From Arthrobacter horti (GTDB lineage: Bacteria > Actinomycetota > Actinomycetes > Actinomycetales > Micrococcaceae), in assembly GCF_030731045.1 (NCBI RefSeq), contig NZ_JAVALS010000018.1, forward strand, positions 1 to 42,303: a DNA stretch of 42,303 nt. Reading direction: 5' to 3'. Of the stretch, positions 23,860 to 32,259 are shown piece after piece. Made by a program: the position numbers and the translations under genes. The notes under the pieces were generated by a model, which worked only from the letters and a program-made list of their open reading frames with translations, was not told the origin of the DNA and ran no database searches. Positions within the stretch are counted from its first letter, which is position 1. Each line of letters starts with the position of its first letter.

Positions 23860-25299
23860 TCAGGCGGCAGCGTCCTGGGTCAGCGGTTCCAGGTCCGAGG
23901 GCGAACTCAGCGTGCCCCGGATGGCGGTGGCCGCGGCCACGACGGGCGAGACCAGGTGGGTGCGCCCGCCCTTGCCCTGACGGCCTTCGAAGTTGCGGTT
24001 GGACGTGGAGGCGCAGCGCTCGCCCGGTGCCAGCTGGTCCGGGTTCATGCCCAGGCACATGGAGCAGCCGGCGAAGCGCCACTCGGCGCCGAACTCCTTG
24101 AACACCTTGTCCAGGCCTTCGGCCTCGGCTTCCAGGCGGACACGGGCGGAGCCCGGGACCACCATCATGCGCACGTTCGGGTCCTTGACGCGGCCGCGGA
24201 TGATGTCGGCCGCCGCGCGCAGGTCCTCCAGGCGGGAGTTGGTGCAGGAGCCCAGGAAGACGGTGTCCACCCGGATGTCCTTCATGGGGGTCCCGGCTTC
24301 CAGGTCCATGTACTCGAGGGCGCGGCGGGCCGCAGCCTTCTCGTTCTCATCCCCGAAGGAGTCCGGGTCCGGCACGGCCTGGGAGAGGGAGACGCCCTGG
24401 CCCGGGTTGGTGCCCCAGGTGACGAACGGCTCCAGGGTGTCGGCATCCAGGAAGACCTCCGCGTCGAAGACGGCGTCCTCGTCCGTGGTCAGGGTCTCCC
24501 AGTACTCGACGGCGGCATCCCAGTCGGCGCCTTCCGGGGCGTGCGGACGGCCCTGGACGAAGTCGAAGGTGGTCTGATCCGGCGCCACCATGCCGGCGCG
24601 GGCACCGGCCTCGATCGACATGTTGCAGATGGTCATGCGGGCTTCCATGGACAGCGCCCGGATGGCGGAGCCGCGGTACTCCAGGACGTAGCCCTGGCCA
24701 CCGCCGGTGCCGATCTTGGCGATCACCGCCAGGATGATGTCCTTGGAGGACACACCCGGCTTCAGGGTGCCTTCCACATTGATCGCCATGGTCTTGAACG
24801 GCTTCAGGGACAGCGTCTGGGTGGCCATGACGTGCTCCACCTCGGAGGTGCCGATGCCCATGGCGAGCGCACCGAAGGCGCCATGCGTGGAGGTGTGGGA
24901 GTCACCGCACACCACGGTCATGCCGGGCTGGGTCAGGCCGAGCTGGGGGCCCACCACGTGGACGATGCCCTGCTCCTTGTCGCCCAGTGAGTGCAGGCGG
25001 ACGCCGAACTCCTTGCAGTTGGCGCGCAGGGTCTCGATCTGAGTCCGGCTGGTGGGGTCCGGGATCGGCTTGTCGATGTCGATCGTCGGAGTGTTGTGGT
25101 CCTCGGTGGCGATCGTCAGATCCGGGCGGCGCAGGGGGCGGCCGGCCAGGCGCAGACCCTCGAAGGCCTGCGGGGAGGTGACTTCGTGCACCAGGTGGAG
25201 ATCGATGAAGATGAGGTCCGGCTGGGCATTGACTCCTTCGCCCTCACCCTTGCGCACCACGTGCGCATCCCAGACCTTCTCGGCCAGTGTCTTGCCCAT
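23860..25299 (-). CDS. leuC: 3-isopropylmalate dehydratase large subunit
   Basis: Catalytic [4Fe-4S] subunit of isopropylmalate isomerase. The 479-aa protein carries the cluster ligands Cys352 (LGSCTNSR), Cys412 and Cys415 ([10 protein letters not shown]), together with [23 protein letters not shown] near 131. ATG 25299 has a GGGAGAAAGAGG stretch upstream; an open frame continues further upstream but reaches into the regulatory region. The divergent IclR gene and a palindrome at 25417-25431 suggest LtbR/NdgR-type control. Confidence 0.96.
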   Translation of the reverse strand: MGKTLAEKVWDAHVVRKGEGEGVNAQPDLIFIDLHLVHEVTSPQAFEGLRLAGRPLRRPDLTIATEDHNTPTIDIDKPIPDPTSRTQIETLRANCKEFGVRLHSLGDKEQGIVHVVGPQLGLTQPGMTVVCGDSHTSTHGAFGALAMGIGTSEVEHVMATQTLSLKPFKTMAINVEGTLKPGVSSKDIILAVIAKIGTGGGQGYVLEYRGSAIRALSMEARMTICNMSIEAGARAGMVAPDQTTFDFVQGRPHAPEGADWDAAVEYWETLTTDEDAVFDAEVFLDADTLEPFVTWGTNPGQGVSLSQAVPDPDSFGDENEKAAARRALEYMDLEAGTPMKDIRVDTVFLGSCTNSRLEDLRAAADIIRGRVKDPNVRMMVVPGSARVRLEAEAEGLDKVFKEFGAEWRFAGCSMCLGMNPDQLAPGERCASTSNRNFEGRQGKGGRTHLVSPVVAAATAIRGTLSSPSDLEPLTQDAAA

Positions 25300-25333
25300 G
25301 GCCTCTTTCTCCCTTCGGTACTGAACCTTCATG

Positions 25334-25351
25334 CATGGGCTTTGGCCCATG
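25334..25351 (-). promoter_or_regulatory. small hairpin in the leuC leader
   Basis: CATGGGC and GCCCATG form a perfect 7-bp stem around TTTG, about 35 bases before the leuC start. Its function is unknown and I see no T run. Confidence 0.3.
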
Positions 25352-25411
25352 GAGTTCTTGGCTGTACTTCAACTGTTCCAGCACCAATGGCCCGGATGCC
25401 AGTGAATTGAT

Positions 25412-25440
25412 TTGCATCTCAGATACTGAGACGGCAATAT
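25412..25440 (+). promoter_or_regulatory. iclR-type gene promoter
   Basis: TTGCAT (25412-25417) and CAATAT (25435-25440) are spaced 17 bp apart. The -10 ends 6 bases before ATG 25447, so the transcript is probably leaderless. Confidence 0.5.
25417..25431. promoter_or_regulatory. palindrome, candidate LtbR/NdgR operator
   Basis: TCTCAG-ATA-CTGAGA has perfect 6-bp arms and lies in the spacer of the regulator gene's promoter, upstream of leuC on the other strand. That is a suitable place for one protein to control both. The assignment rests on the known link of LtbR/NdgR proteins to leuCD. Confidence 0.5.
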
Positions 25441-25446
25441 CAATGT

Positions 25447-26166
25447 ATGGACAGTTCCAGTGGCGTAGGCGTCATCGACAAAGCAGCACAGGTTCTCGAT
25501 GCTCTCGAGGCCGGTCCCACCACCTTGGCGCAGCTCGTGGCCGCCACCGGCCTGGCCCGTCCCACCGTGCACCGACTGGCCCTCGCCCTGGTCCACCACC
25601 GCCTGGTGAGCCGCGACATCCAGGGCCGCTTCGTGCTGGGCAGCCGCCTGGTGGAGCTGGCGTCCGCCGCCGGTGAGGACCGCCTCATCGCCTCCGCGGG
25701 CCCCGTACTGCTGCAGTTGCGCGACGCCACCGGCGAGTCCGCGCAGATCTTCCGCCGCCAGGGCGAATGGCGCGTCTGCGTCGCCTCGGCGGAGCGTCCG
25801 GTGGGCCTTCGCGACACCATCCCGGTAGGCACCCAGCTGTCCATGAAGGCCGGCTCCGCCGCCCAGGTCCTCCTGGCGTGGGAGGACCACGACCGTCTGC
25901 TGGAGGGCCTGCAGCACGCCCGCTTCACGCCCACCGTCCTGGCCGGCGTACGACGCCGCGGCTGGGCCCAGAGCCTTGGCGAACGGGAGCCGGGCGTCGC
26001 GTCCGTCTCCGCCCCCGTGCGCGGGCCCTCCGGCCGGGTGATCGCGGCCGTCTCCATCTCCGGGCCCATCGAACGCCTGACCCGCCAGCCGGGCCGGATG
26101 CACGCCGAGGTCGTGTGCAATGCGGGCCGGTTGCTCACCGAGGCCTTGCGGAAGGGCAACGACTGA
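25447..26166 (+). CDS. ltbR: IclR-family regulator of leucine genes (LtbR/NdgR type)
   Basis: Transcription factor of 239 aa. The winged helix-turn-helix (residues ~10-60) reads VIDKAAQVLDALEAGP and then ATGLARPTVHRLALAL. The IclR ligand domain includes LRDTIPVGTQLSMKAGSAAQVLLAW and ends with SISGPIERLTRQPGRMH, as in NdgR. Position is the main clue: LtbR of Corynebacterium and NdgR of Streptomyces lie divergently beside leuCD and repress or modulate it. The start is ATG 25447, set by the leaderless promoter. A DUF1697 gene follows 15 bases later. Confidence 0.85.
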   Translation: MDSSSGVGVIDKAAQVLDALEAGPTTLAQLVAATGLARPTVHRLALALVHHRLVSRDIQGRFVLGSRLVELASAAGEDRLIASAGPVLLQLRDATGESAQIFRRQGEWRVCVASAERPVGLRDTIPVGTQLSMKAGSAAQVLLAWEDHDRLLEGLQHARFTPTVLAGVRRRGWAQSLGEREPGVASVSAPVRGPSGRVIAAVSISGPIERLTRQPGRMHAEVVCNAGRLLTEALRKGND

Positions 26167-26181
26167 GAGAACCTCAGGACC

Positions 26182-26721
26182 ATGACCGCACCGTCTTCCT
26201 ACGCCGTATTCCTGCGCGGCATCAACGTCAACGGCATCAACCTCAAGATGGCTGAACTGAAGGAGTGCCTGACGCAGCCGCCGTTCGAGGGCGTGAAGAC
26301 CCTCCTGGCCACGGGCAACGTGGTCCTCTCCAGCCCTCAGACGGCCCTGGAGGTCAAAGCGCGCTGCGAAGCGCTCCTGCGGGAGCGTTTCGGCTACGAC
26401 GCCTGGGTCATCGTGACCTCGCCCCAGGAGATCGACCACGTCGTGGACGCCACCCCCTACCCTGCCGACGACCCCGCCATGCACTCGTACGTGACGCTGG
26501 CGAGCGATCCGGACGTCCTGGACGCACTCGTGGCGGAGGCCTCCGCCCAGGGCGCCTCCGGCGTCGTGCGCCTGAGCCCGACCGCCATCGGCACGCAGGT
26601 CGCCGTGGGCTCCAGTACCGAGGCGCCAGTCTCCAAGCTCATGATGAAGGCGCGCTACAAGCCCTTCACCACCACCCGCAACCTCCGTACGCTGCTCAAG
26701 GTCCAGGCGGCACTGGGCTGA
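26182..26721 (+). CDS. DUF1697 family protein
   Basis: Small cytoplasmic protein of 179 aa, function unknown. It opens with the family hallmark YAVFLRGINVNGINLKMAEL and has the conserved TLLATGNVVLSS, a C-terminal LSPTAIGTQVAVGSS and a terminal TTRNLRTLLKV block. It lies 15 bases after the IclR-type gene and probably shares its transcript, although DUF1697 genes turn up in many contexts. No transmembrane or metal motif is visible. Confidence 0.9.
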   Translation: MTAPSSYAVFLRGINVNGINLKMAELKECLTQPPFEGVKTLLATGNVVLSSPQTALEVKARCEALLRERFGYDAWVIVTSPQEIDHVVDATPYPADDPAMHSYVTLASDPDVLDALVAEASAQGASGVVRLSPTAIGTQVAVGSSTEAPVSKLMMKARYKPFTTTRNLRTLLKVQAALG

Positions 26722-26776
26722 CGGCGGCGACCCGCCGGACCAGATGCAGGCCACTGAGCTGGGCCGACGTCTTCGC

Positions 26777-26782
26777 TAGAGT
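26777..26782 (+). promoter_or_regulatory. -10 box of a leaderless promoter for the 26789 gene
   Basis: TAGAGT ends 6 bases before ATG 26789, and no Shine-Dalgarno sequence is visible. Confidence 0.55.
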
Positions 26783-26788
26783 CTGACC

Positions 26789-28537
26789 ATGCGAGGAAAG
26801 ACCAAACTCCTGATCGCGGCCGGCAGCGCGCTACTGGTGACGGCCTTCATCATCGGCGCCTTCCTCGTGCGCCTTGGTGGCTCACAGAGCGTGGCCCGGC
26901 CGGTGCCTGGCGGCCCTTCCTCCTCCGCAGCGTCCGAGGCGCCGTGGACCGGCCCGGCCCAGGCGGTCACGGACGCAAGCCCCATCAGCGGCTACTTTTA
27001 CACGCCCACGGACGATCCGGGACGAAACGGCCAGGCCCTCCAGGGCATGAAGTCGCTCGGTGCAGACACCGTGGTGACGTTCGGGCACCCGGTCCGGCCG
27101 GCGGAAGACCTGTCCCGGAATGACCGGGAGCATCTCTTCGCGGCGTGCCTCGTCGACCGTCAGCCCTGCCTGTCCGCGTCCTTCCCGGGCATTTCGATCC
27201 AGAGGACGCTCACCTACACCGACGGCACCGACTGGTCCGGGCCGGCGACGAGTGGCGGACTTCGCGCCTGCACCCTGGACCGGGACGTCCTCTCCGGCGG
27301 GAAGAGCTACACGCTCCTGTTCCTGCCGGCCGGAGGCGCCGGATGCGATGACCCGGCCACGGGCTACGACCTCGTGGTGGTGGCGAACAGCGCGCCCACC
27401 GGACGGAAGGACGGCCAGGACTTCCTGGACCAGGCGAACGCCCACGGCATGAAGGTCTTCGCCGGGCTCCCGCAACCGGTGGGAGATCCGAAGCACCCGT
27501 GGCTGCCCGATGTCAGTTACAAGCCGGCCTTCGGACAGTTCCTCACCCGCTATCTGCACGCCCAGCAGCAGCGCAGACCCAGCGCACTGGCCGGGTACTA
27601 CCAGAGCTTCGAAACCTCGATCAGCGCCCGGCCGGACCTCGCTCCCGTACTCGAGCTGTACTCACTGGTCAACGCCGCCGTGGACCACGCCTCCCCCGGC
27701 GCCACGGTGCTGGTGAGCCCCTATCTCGACTCGCGACTCACGATTCCCCATCACGACACCCCGGACGGGGTGCGGGCCGGAGTCCGGCGACTCGCGGACA
27801 CCGCCCAGGGCGTCGCCCTGAAGATGGCACCGCAGGACGGCTTCGGAACGGGGAAGATGGGCGCCTACGAGGTCACCGAAGCCTCGCAGGAGCTCGAGAA
27901 GTACGCGGCGGCGGCCCATGGGGAGATTGCGTGGGATGCCGAGTACCCCGCACCCCTGTCGGCCTTTCACCGCGCCATCACCGAAGGACTCCGCGGTACG
28001 GGAGTGGAGCAATGGGCCAATATCGAGGCCATGACGCCCACTGTCACCCCGGACAACCGCTGTGCCGGCGACGCTCTCAGGGGCCGGACCACCCTGGACC
28101 GGCTGGCCCGTCAGCTCCAGCAGCTGAACCCGGCCGTCCGCAAGGTGATCAGCTACCGGTGGAGCCCCAACTTCACGTGCACTCCGGGTGGGACCTCGCT
28201 TGCGCAGGAGCTCGTGGCGGACCGTGGACGGCCTCTCATCCTCGGCTGGCAGAGCACCGGGACCGGATTGGCCGTGTACGGCTACAACCTACGGGGAGGA
28301 CGGCTCACCGTATCGCTCACGGCCGACGGCGGGCACTCCTCCGGCGCCTCGGCGCTCTTCAGCGGCTGGGATGGCGGCTACGGGAGGTCGGCCGGAACCG
28401 AGCCACGACTGGAACGCGCCGTGGTCCAGGACCTCGGCCTCCCCCAGGGCTACGCGAGCGGCATCCTCACCCTGACGGTCACGGCGCCGGACGGCCGCAG
28501 GAACCGCGCGCCGTACGCCTCCACCGCGTGGGAGTGA
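26789..28537 (+). CDS. membrane-anchored protein, DUF4434-like
   Basis: Extracytoplasmic protein of 582 aa tethered by an N-terminal helix (residues ~7-30, LLIAAGSALLVTAFIIGAFL). Residues ~65-420 resemble DUF4434, a TIM-barrel family related to glycoside hydrolases: SGYFYTPTDD, KSLGADTVVTFG, AGYYQSFETSI with a possible catalytic Glu, ATVLVSPYLDSR and VEQWANIEAM with a second Glu. The C-terminal ~140 residues look like a beta-rich domain (VYGYNLRGGRLTVSLTADGG). There are several Cys that could form disulfides. It is monocistronic from a leaderless promoter. I recognise the domain from short motifs only, and no substrate can be inferred. Confidence 0.65.
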   Translation: MRGKTKLLIAAGSALLVTAFIIGAFLVRLGGSQSVARPVPGGPSSSAASEAPWTGPAQAVTDASPISGYFYTPTDDPGRNGQALQGMKSLGADTVVTFGHPVRPAEDLSRNDREHLFAACLVDRQPCLSASFPGISIQRTLTYTDGTDWSGPATSGGLRACTLDRDVLSGGKSYTLLFLPAGGAGCDDPATGYDLVVVANSAPTGRKDGQDFLDQANAHGMKVFAGLPQPVGDPKHPWLPDVSYKPAFGQFLTRYLHAQQQRRPSALAGYYQSFETSISARPDLAPVLELYSLVNAAVDHASPGATVLVSPYLDSRLTIPHHDTPDGVRAGVRRLADTAQGVALKMAPQDGFGTGKMGAYEVTEASQELEKYAAAAHGEIAWDAEYPAPLSAFHRAITEGLRGTGVEQWANIEAMTPTVTPDNRCAGDALRGRTTLDRLARQLQQLNPAVRKVISYRWSPNFTCTPGGTSLAQELVADRGRPLILGWQSTGTGLAVYGYNLRGGRLTVSLTADGGHSSGASALFSGWDGGYGRSAGTEPRLERAVVQDLGLPQGYASGILTLTVTAPDGRRNRAPYASTAWE

Positions 28538-28551
28538 CGCCGGAAAACAGA

Positions 28552-28580
28552 AAATCCCCGGTCCCTTGGACCGAGGATTT
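28552..28580 (-). terminator. terminator of the tRNA operon
   Basis: Arms 28552-28564 and 28568-28580 pair over 13 bp with one mismatch. On the minus strand the stem ends in GATTTTCTGTTTTC, a T-rich tail. It also serves the convergent 26789 gene. Confidence 0.7.
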
Positions 28581-28586
28581 CATTGG

Positions 28587-28659
28587 TGACCCCAGCGGGA
28601 TTCGAACCCGCGTTACCGCCGTGAGAGGGCGGCGTACTAGGCCGCTATACGATGGGGCC
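28587..28659 (-). tRNA. tRNA-Glu (CTC), copy with encoded CCA
   Basis: A 73-nt cloverleaf on the minus strand: acceptor GGCCCCA pairs with TGGGGTC, discriminator A, and CCA is encoded at 28584-28586. The anticodon loop CTCTCAC between CCGCC and GGCGG gives anticodon CTC, and the T arm has GGTTCGAATCC. Last of three tRNAs in the operon. Confidence 0.97.
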
Positions 28660-28736
28660 GAAGTACATGCTCGCCGGAAACCGGCAGCACCCGTGTGACA
28701 CGCCTGCGCGCATCGTGAAAGCCCTTGCGGACTTCG

Positions 28737-28809
28737 TGACCCCAGCGGGATTCGAACCCGCGTTACCGCCGTGAGAGGGCGGCGTACTAGGCCGCTATAC
28801 GATGGGGCC
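28737..28809 (-). tRNA. tRNA-Glu (CTC), copy without encoded CCA
   Basis: Identical over all 73 nt to the copy at 28587-28659, but the discriminator is followed by CGA on the minus strand, so CCA must be added enzymatically. The 77-base spacer to the next copy is unrelated sequence. Confidence 0.97.
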
Positions 28810-28847
28810 AAAGCACTTTCCTGCGTTGACCCGCGAGGGTCATTGCG

Positions 28848-28919
28848 CTGGGATACCAGGACTCGAACCTAGAATGACGGTACCAGAAACCGTAGTGTTG
28901 CCAATTACACCATATCCCA
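28848..28919 (-). tRNA. tRNA-Gln (CTG)
   Basis: A 72-nt cloverleaf on the minus strand starting TGGGATATGGTGTAATTGG. Anticodon loop TTCTGGT between ACGGT and ACCGT gives CTG; discriminator G; no encoded CCA. First tRNA of the operon. In organisms of this type Gln-tRNA is usually made by GltX charging tRNA-Gln with Glu followed by GatCAB amidation, and gltX lies 1 kb away. Confidence 0.97.
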
Positions 28920-28982
28920 TCGGCATTTCGGGACTTCATCGGCTCCCCTCGCGGTTCACCGTGCCCCTCAGCACGAGAAATT

Positions 28983-29011
28983 ACTTTACCCGTTCCGCGC
29001 CCCGGAAACAA
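28983..29011 (-). promoter_or_regulatory. promoter of the tRNA operon
   Basis: On the minus strand TTGTTT (29006-29011) and TAAAGT (28983-28988) are spaced 17 bp apart, about 60 bases upstream of tRNA-Gln. Confidence 0.55.
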
Positions 29012-29036
29012 ATCGGGGCTTCATGCCGTGCTTCAC

Positions 29037-29052
29037 CGGTCCTTTCGGACCG
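29037..29052 (-). terminator. hairpin after the HAD phosphatase gene
   Basis: CGGTCC-TTTC-GGACCG, a perfect 6-bp stem with a GAAA loop on the transcribed strand, directly after the stop at 29054. There is no T run, so termination may be partial. Confidence 0.4.
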
Positions 29053-29053
29053 T

Positions 29054-29869
29054 TCAGACCGATTCCACGGATGCCGCCAGGCCCAGGAGCAGCGGCAGTT
29101 CCTCCAGGCCGTGGATGGTCAGCCTCTCCCCGGGATTCCGCGCCGGAACGGGAACCGGAGAGTTCCCCGAACTGCCGCTCCCCATGACCCCGCGGTCCAG
29201 GTACACGCCCCGCAGACCAGCGGCCACCGCGCCGTCGTGGTCCACCACCGGGTTGTCGCCCACGTACCAGCAGTCCGCGACGGCGACGCCAAGCTGGCGC
29301 ACACCCTCGCGGAAGATCGCCGGGTCCGGCTTGGTGACCCCCATGGTGTCGGTGCCCACCACCACGGAGATGCGTGACAGCCCGGCGTGGCCCAGCTTGG
29401 CCCGCTGGAAGTCCTCCACGTTGTTACTCACCGCGCCATACGGGATACCATGCGCGTCCAGCAGATCCAGCACCTGGACCACATCCGGGAACGGCCTGAC
29501 GCCGGTCTGCGCGAGCTCGGCGAAACGCTCCACCCAGCGGTGCGCGACGTCGTCGGGCACCGTCACACCCAGCAAGGCTGCCGCCCGGTGCAGGCGCAGG
29601 ATGCGCATCTCTTCGAAGCTCAGGCGGCCGGCGAGGTAGTCGTCGTAGGTTCCCGAGACGTCAGGGACGAAGTGCTCGCTGAACGCCAGCCAGCGGCGCC
29701 GCGCCTCGCCGTCGTCGTCCATTGACGGGATCCCGGAACCCAGCCCCAGCAACGCCGACGCCCCGGGCGGCAGGACCTCGGTGAGGCTGCCGCCCAGGGC
29801 GTCGGTCATGGCTGTGGCCAGATCCACCAGGGTGTCGTCGATGTCGAACAGGACTCCCGTGGCAGTCAT
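29054..29869 (-). CDS. HAD-superfamily phosphatase
   Basis: Cytoplasmic hydrolase of 271 aa, likely a nucleotide or sugar phosphatase of the YjjG/PGP-like group. Motif I is LFDIDDTLVDL (nucleophile Asp near residue 9, acid Asp two on), motif II YGAVSNNVED near 153, motif III KPDPAIF near 190, and motif IV WYVGDNPVVDHDGAVAAGL. An alpha-helical cap lies between motifs I and II. ATG 29869 is 9 bases after gltX, so it is in the same operon. The substrate is unknown; a housecleaning role is the default. Confidence 0.88.
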   Translation of the reverse strand: MTATGVLFDIDDTLVDLATAMTDALGGSLTEVLPPGASALLGLGSGIPSMDDDGEARRRWLAFSEHFVPDVSGTYDDYLAGRLSFEEMRILRLHRAAALLGVTVPDDVAHRWVERFAELAQTGVRPFPDVVQVLDLLDAHGIPYGAVSNNVEDFQRAKLGHAGLSRISVVVGTDTMGVTKPDPAIFREGVRQLGVAVADCWYVGDNPVVDHDGAVAAGLRGVYLDRGVMGSGSSGNSPVPVPARNPGERLTIHGLEELPLLLGLAASVESV

Positions 29870-29878
29870 CGGCCTGCC

Positions 29879-31396
29879 TCAGCGGGTGGCGCGGAAGGCG
29901 CGGAGACGGGCCAGGGAGGACTCCTTGCCCAGGATCACCATCGACTCGAACAGCGGCGGCGAGATCCGGCGGCCGGAGATGCCGGTGCGGACCGGGCCGA
30001 AAGCCAGGCGGGGCTTGAGGCCCAGGCCGTCCACCAGGGCGCCGCGGAGGGCCTCCTGGATGCTCTCGGCGTTCCACTCGGGCAGGGCGTCGAGGGAGGC
30101 GACGGCGGCGTCCAGGGCCTCCCCGGCGTTCTCCGGCAGGCCCTTCAGGGCGTCGTCCGCGACGTCGATCGCGTCGTCGGCCTTGAACAGGAAGGCGAGC
30201 ATCTCCGGGGCCTCGCCGAGCAGCGTGATGCGCTCCTGCACCAGCGGTGCGGCTTCGGTGAGGATCTCCTCCTCGCGGGCGGTCAGGGTCTCCCCCACCA
30301 GGCCGGCGGCCTGCAGGTACGGCACCAGGCGATCCCGGAAGTCGGCGCCGTCGAGGAGGCGGATGTGGGTGCCGTTGATGGCGTCCGCCTTCTTCTGGTC
30401 GAAGCGGGCAGGATTGGCCAGGACGTCGTGGATGTCGAAGTTGGCCACGAGCTGCTCCACCGTGAAGATGTCCTCATCCGCGGAGAGGGACCAGCCCAGC
30501 AGGGCCAGGTAGTTCAGCAGGCCCTCAGGGATGAAGCCCTTGTCCCGCTGCAGGAACAGATTGGACTGCGGGTCACGCTTGGAGAGCTTCTTGTTGCCCT
30601 CACCCATGACATACGGGAGGTGGCCGAAGAGCGGCATGTACTGCGCGACGCCGATGGCGTGCAGGGCGCGGTAGAGCGCAATCTGGCGCGGGGTGGAGGA
30701 GAGCAGGTCCTCGCCGCGGAGCACGTGAGTCACGCCCATGAGCGCGTCGTCCACCGGGTTGACCAGGGTGTAGAGCGGCTGGCCGTTGGCGCGGACCACC
30801 ACGAAGTCCGGCACGGAGCCGGCCTTGAAGGTGATCTCGCCGCGGACCAGGTCGTTGAAGGTCAGGTCCTCGTCCGGCATGCGCAGGCGGAGCACGGGCT
30901 CGCGGCCCTCCGCCTTGAACGCGGCAACCTGCTCCTCGGAGAGCTCGCGGTCGAAGCCGTCGTAGCCGAGCTTGGGGTCGCGGTCCGCGGCGCGGTGGCG
31001 GGCCTCGATCTCCTCCGGGGTGGAGTAGGACTCGTAGACGTGGCCGCCGGCCACGAGCTTGCCGATGACGTCCTGGTAGATGTCGCCGCGCTGGGACTGG
31101 CGGTACGGCTCGTGCGGGCCGCCCGTGACCACGCCTTCGTCCCAGGTGATGCCGAGCCAGGCCAGGGCCTCCAGGAGCTGCTGGTAGCTCTCCTCGGAAT
31201 CCCGCTGCTGGTCCGTGTCCTCGATGCGGAAGATCATCTTGCCGCCGGTGTGGCGGGCGTAGGCCCAGTTGAACAGGGCGGTGCGGATCAGGCCGACGTG
31301 CGGGGTGCCCGTGGGAGAGGGGCAGAAGCGCACCCGGACGGGGGTGTTCTCATCGACGCTGGGGATATCGGAACCAAGGAGATCAGCGGTAGTCAT
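29879..31396 (-). CDS. gltX: glutamyl-tRNA synthetase
   Basis: Charges tRNA-Glu, and probably also tRNA-Gln, with glutamate. The 505-aa class I synthetase has [22 protein letters not shown], where HVGL takes the place of [21 protein letters not shown], the [15 protein letters not shown] block and KLSKRDP as its KMSKS motif. ATG 31396 lies 10 bases after a TAAAAT -10 box. It heads the gltX-HAD pair, downstream of the FAH-family gene, and the Glu and Gln tRNAs follow 1 kb away. No glnS is seen here, which fits the indirect Gln-tRNA pathway but cannot prove it. Confidence 0.95.
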   Translation of the reverse strand: MTTADLLGSDIPSVDENTPVRVRFCPSPTGTPHVGLIRTALFNWAYARHTGGKMIFRIEDTDQQRDSEESYQQLLEALAWLGITWDEGVVTGGPHEPYRQSQRGDIYQDVIGKLVAGGHVYESYSTPEEIEARHRAADRDPKLGYDGFDRELSEEQVAAFKAEGREPVLRLRMPDEDLTFNDLVRGEITFKAGSVPDFVVVRANGQPLYTLVNPVDDALMGVTHVLRGEDLLSSTPRQIALYRALHAIGVAQYMPLFGHLPYVMGEGNKKLSKRDPQSNLFLQRDKGFIPEGLLNYLALLGWSLSADEDIFTVEQLVANFDIHDVLANPARFDQKKADAINGTHIRLLDGADFRDRLVPYLQAAGLVGETLTAREEEILTEAAPLVQERITLLGEAPEMLAFLFKADDAIDVADDALKGLPENAGEALDAAVASLDALPEWNAESIQEALRGALVDGLGLKPRLAFGPVRTGISGRRISPPLFESMVILGKESSLARLRAFRATR

Positions 31397-31406
31397 AGTG
31401 GTTCCG

Positions 31407-31412
31407 ATTTTA
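31407..31412 (-). promoter_or_regulatory. -10 box for gltX
   Basis: The minus strand reads TAAAAT, 10 bases before the gltX start and just after the preceding hairpin. No good -35 is seen. The leader would be at most a few bases. Confidence 0.45.
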
Positions 31413-31423
31413 CCTCTACGGCG

Positions 31424-31454
31424 GGAGCGCCCCGACTCGATGCCGGGGCGCTCC
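31424..31454 (-). terminator. hairpin between FAH-family gene and gltX
   Basis: GGAGCGCCCCG (31424-31434) and CGGGGCGCTCC (31444-31454) form a perfect 11-bp stem with a 9-base loop, 23 bases after the FAH gene stop. Confidence 0.6.
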
Positions 31455-31477
31455 TGATCACTGTTCCGCGACGGTGT

Positions 31478-32254
31478 CTAGCGGCGGACCACCGGGTTGC
31501 TGAGTGTGCCGATGCCTTCGATCTCCACGGAGACGCGGTCGCCTTCGTTCAGGAGCCCGACGCCGGCCGGGGTGCCGGTGAGGATCACGTCGCCCGGGAG
31601 CAGGGTGAAGGCACGGGACACCTCGGCCACCAGCTCCTTGACGCCCCAGATCATGTCCGCGGTGTCACCGTCCTGCTTCAGCTCACCGTTGACGGTGGTG
31701 CGCAGGGACAGCGTCTCAGTGTCCAGTTCGGTCTGGATCCACGGGCCGAGCGGGGCGGAGCCGTCGAATCCCTTGGCCCGGGCCCACTGCTTCTCGCGGC
31801 GCTGAACATCGCGGGCGGTGAGGTCGTTGGCGCAGGTGTAGCCGAAGATGACCTCCTCGGCGCGCTCGGCGGGGACGTCCTTGCAGATCCGGCCGATCAC
31901 CACGGCGAGCTCGCCTTCGTAGGAAACCTCGTCGCTGAACTCCGGCAGGAAGATCGGCTCGCCCGGGCCGATGACCGAGGTGTTGGGTTTGAGGAAGAGC
32001 AGCGGCTCGTCCGGCACCTCATTGCCCAGTTCAGCGGCGTGCTCGGCGTAGTTGCGGCCCACGCCCACCACTTTGCTGCGGGGGATGATCGGGGCCACGA
32101 GGCGGACGTCGGAGAGCGGGTGCACAGCGCCGGTGCGCTCCACCCCGTTGAAGAAGGGGTCGCCGTGGATCACGGTGACGGTCTCGGACCCGGCAGGTCC
32201 GTCCACGATGCCGTACAGGGGTTCAGAGTCAACGACGAAACGGGCGATACGCAT
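31478..32254 (-). CDS. fumarylacetoacetate hydrolase family protein
   Basis: Cytoplasmic metal-dependent enzyme of 258 aa of the FAH fold, which includes acylpyruvate hydrolases, 2-hydroxymuconate-type isomerases and oxaloacetate decarboxylases. Family markers are VVGVGRNYAEHAAELGNEVP, FLKPNTSVIGPGEPI, YEGELAVVIGR (metal-binding Glu), GYTCANDLTARDVQ and VILTGTPAGVG. It is widespread as a single gene in this position in Micrococcaceae and not in a clear degradation cluster, so the substrate is open. ATG 32254 has no ribosome-binding site; TAGACT ends 7 bases upstream. Confidence 0.9.
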   Translation of the reverse strand: MRIARFVVDSEPLYGIVDGPAGSETVTVIHGDPFFNGVERTGAVHPLSDVRLVAPIIPRSKVVGVGRNYAEHAAELGNEVPDEPLLFLKPNTSVIGPGEPIFLPEFSDEVSYEGELAVVIGRICKDVPAERAEEVIFGYTCANDLTARDVQRREKQWARAKGFDGSAPLGPWIQTELDTETLSLRTTVNGELKQDGDTADMIWGVKELVAEVSRAFTLLPGDVILTGTPAGVGLLNEGDRVSVEIEGIGTLSNPVVRR

Positions 32255-32259
32255 GGGTG

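Noticed and set aside
25299..25417. Leucine-rich leader peptide before leuC (ATG at 25417, five Leu codons in the first 22)
   Set aside because: The frame has no stop before the leuC start and there is no terminator/antiterminator pair, so classic attenuation is not supported.
28587..28809. Repeat-spacer-repeat pattern suggestive of a CRISPR remnant
   Set aside because: The repeated 73-nt units are complete tRNA-Glu genes, with cloverleaf and anticodon, and there are only two.
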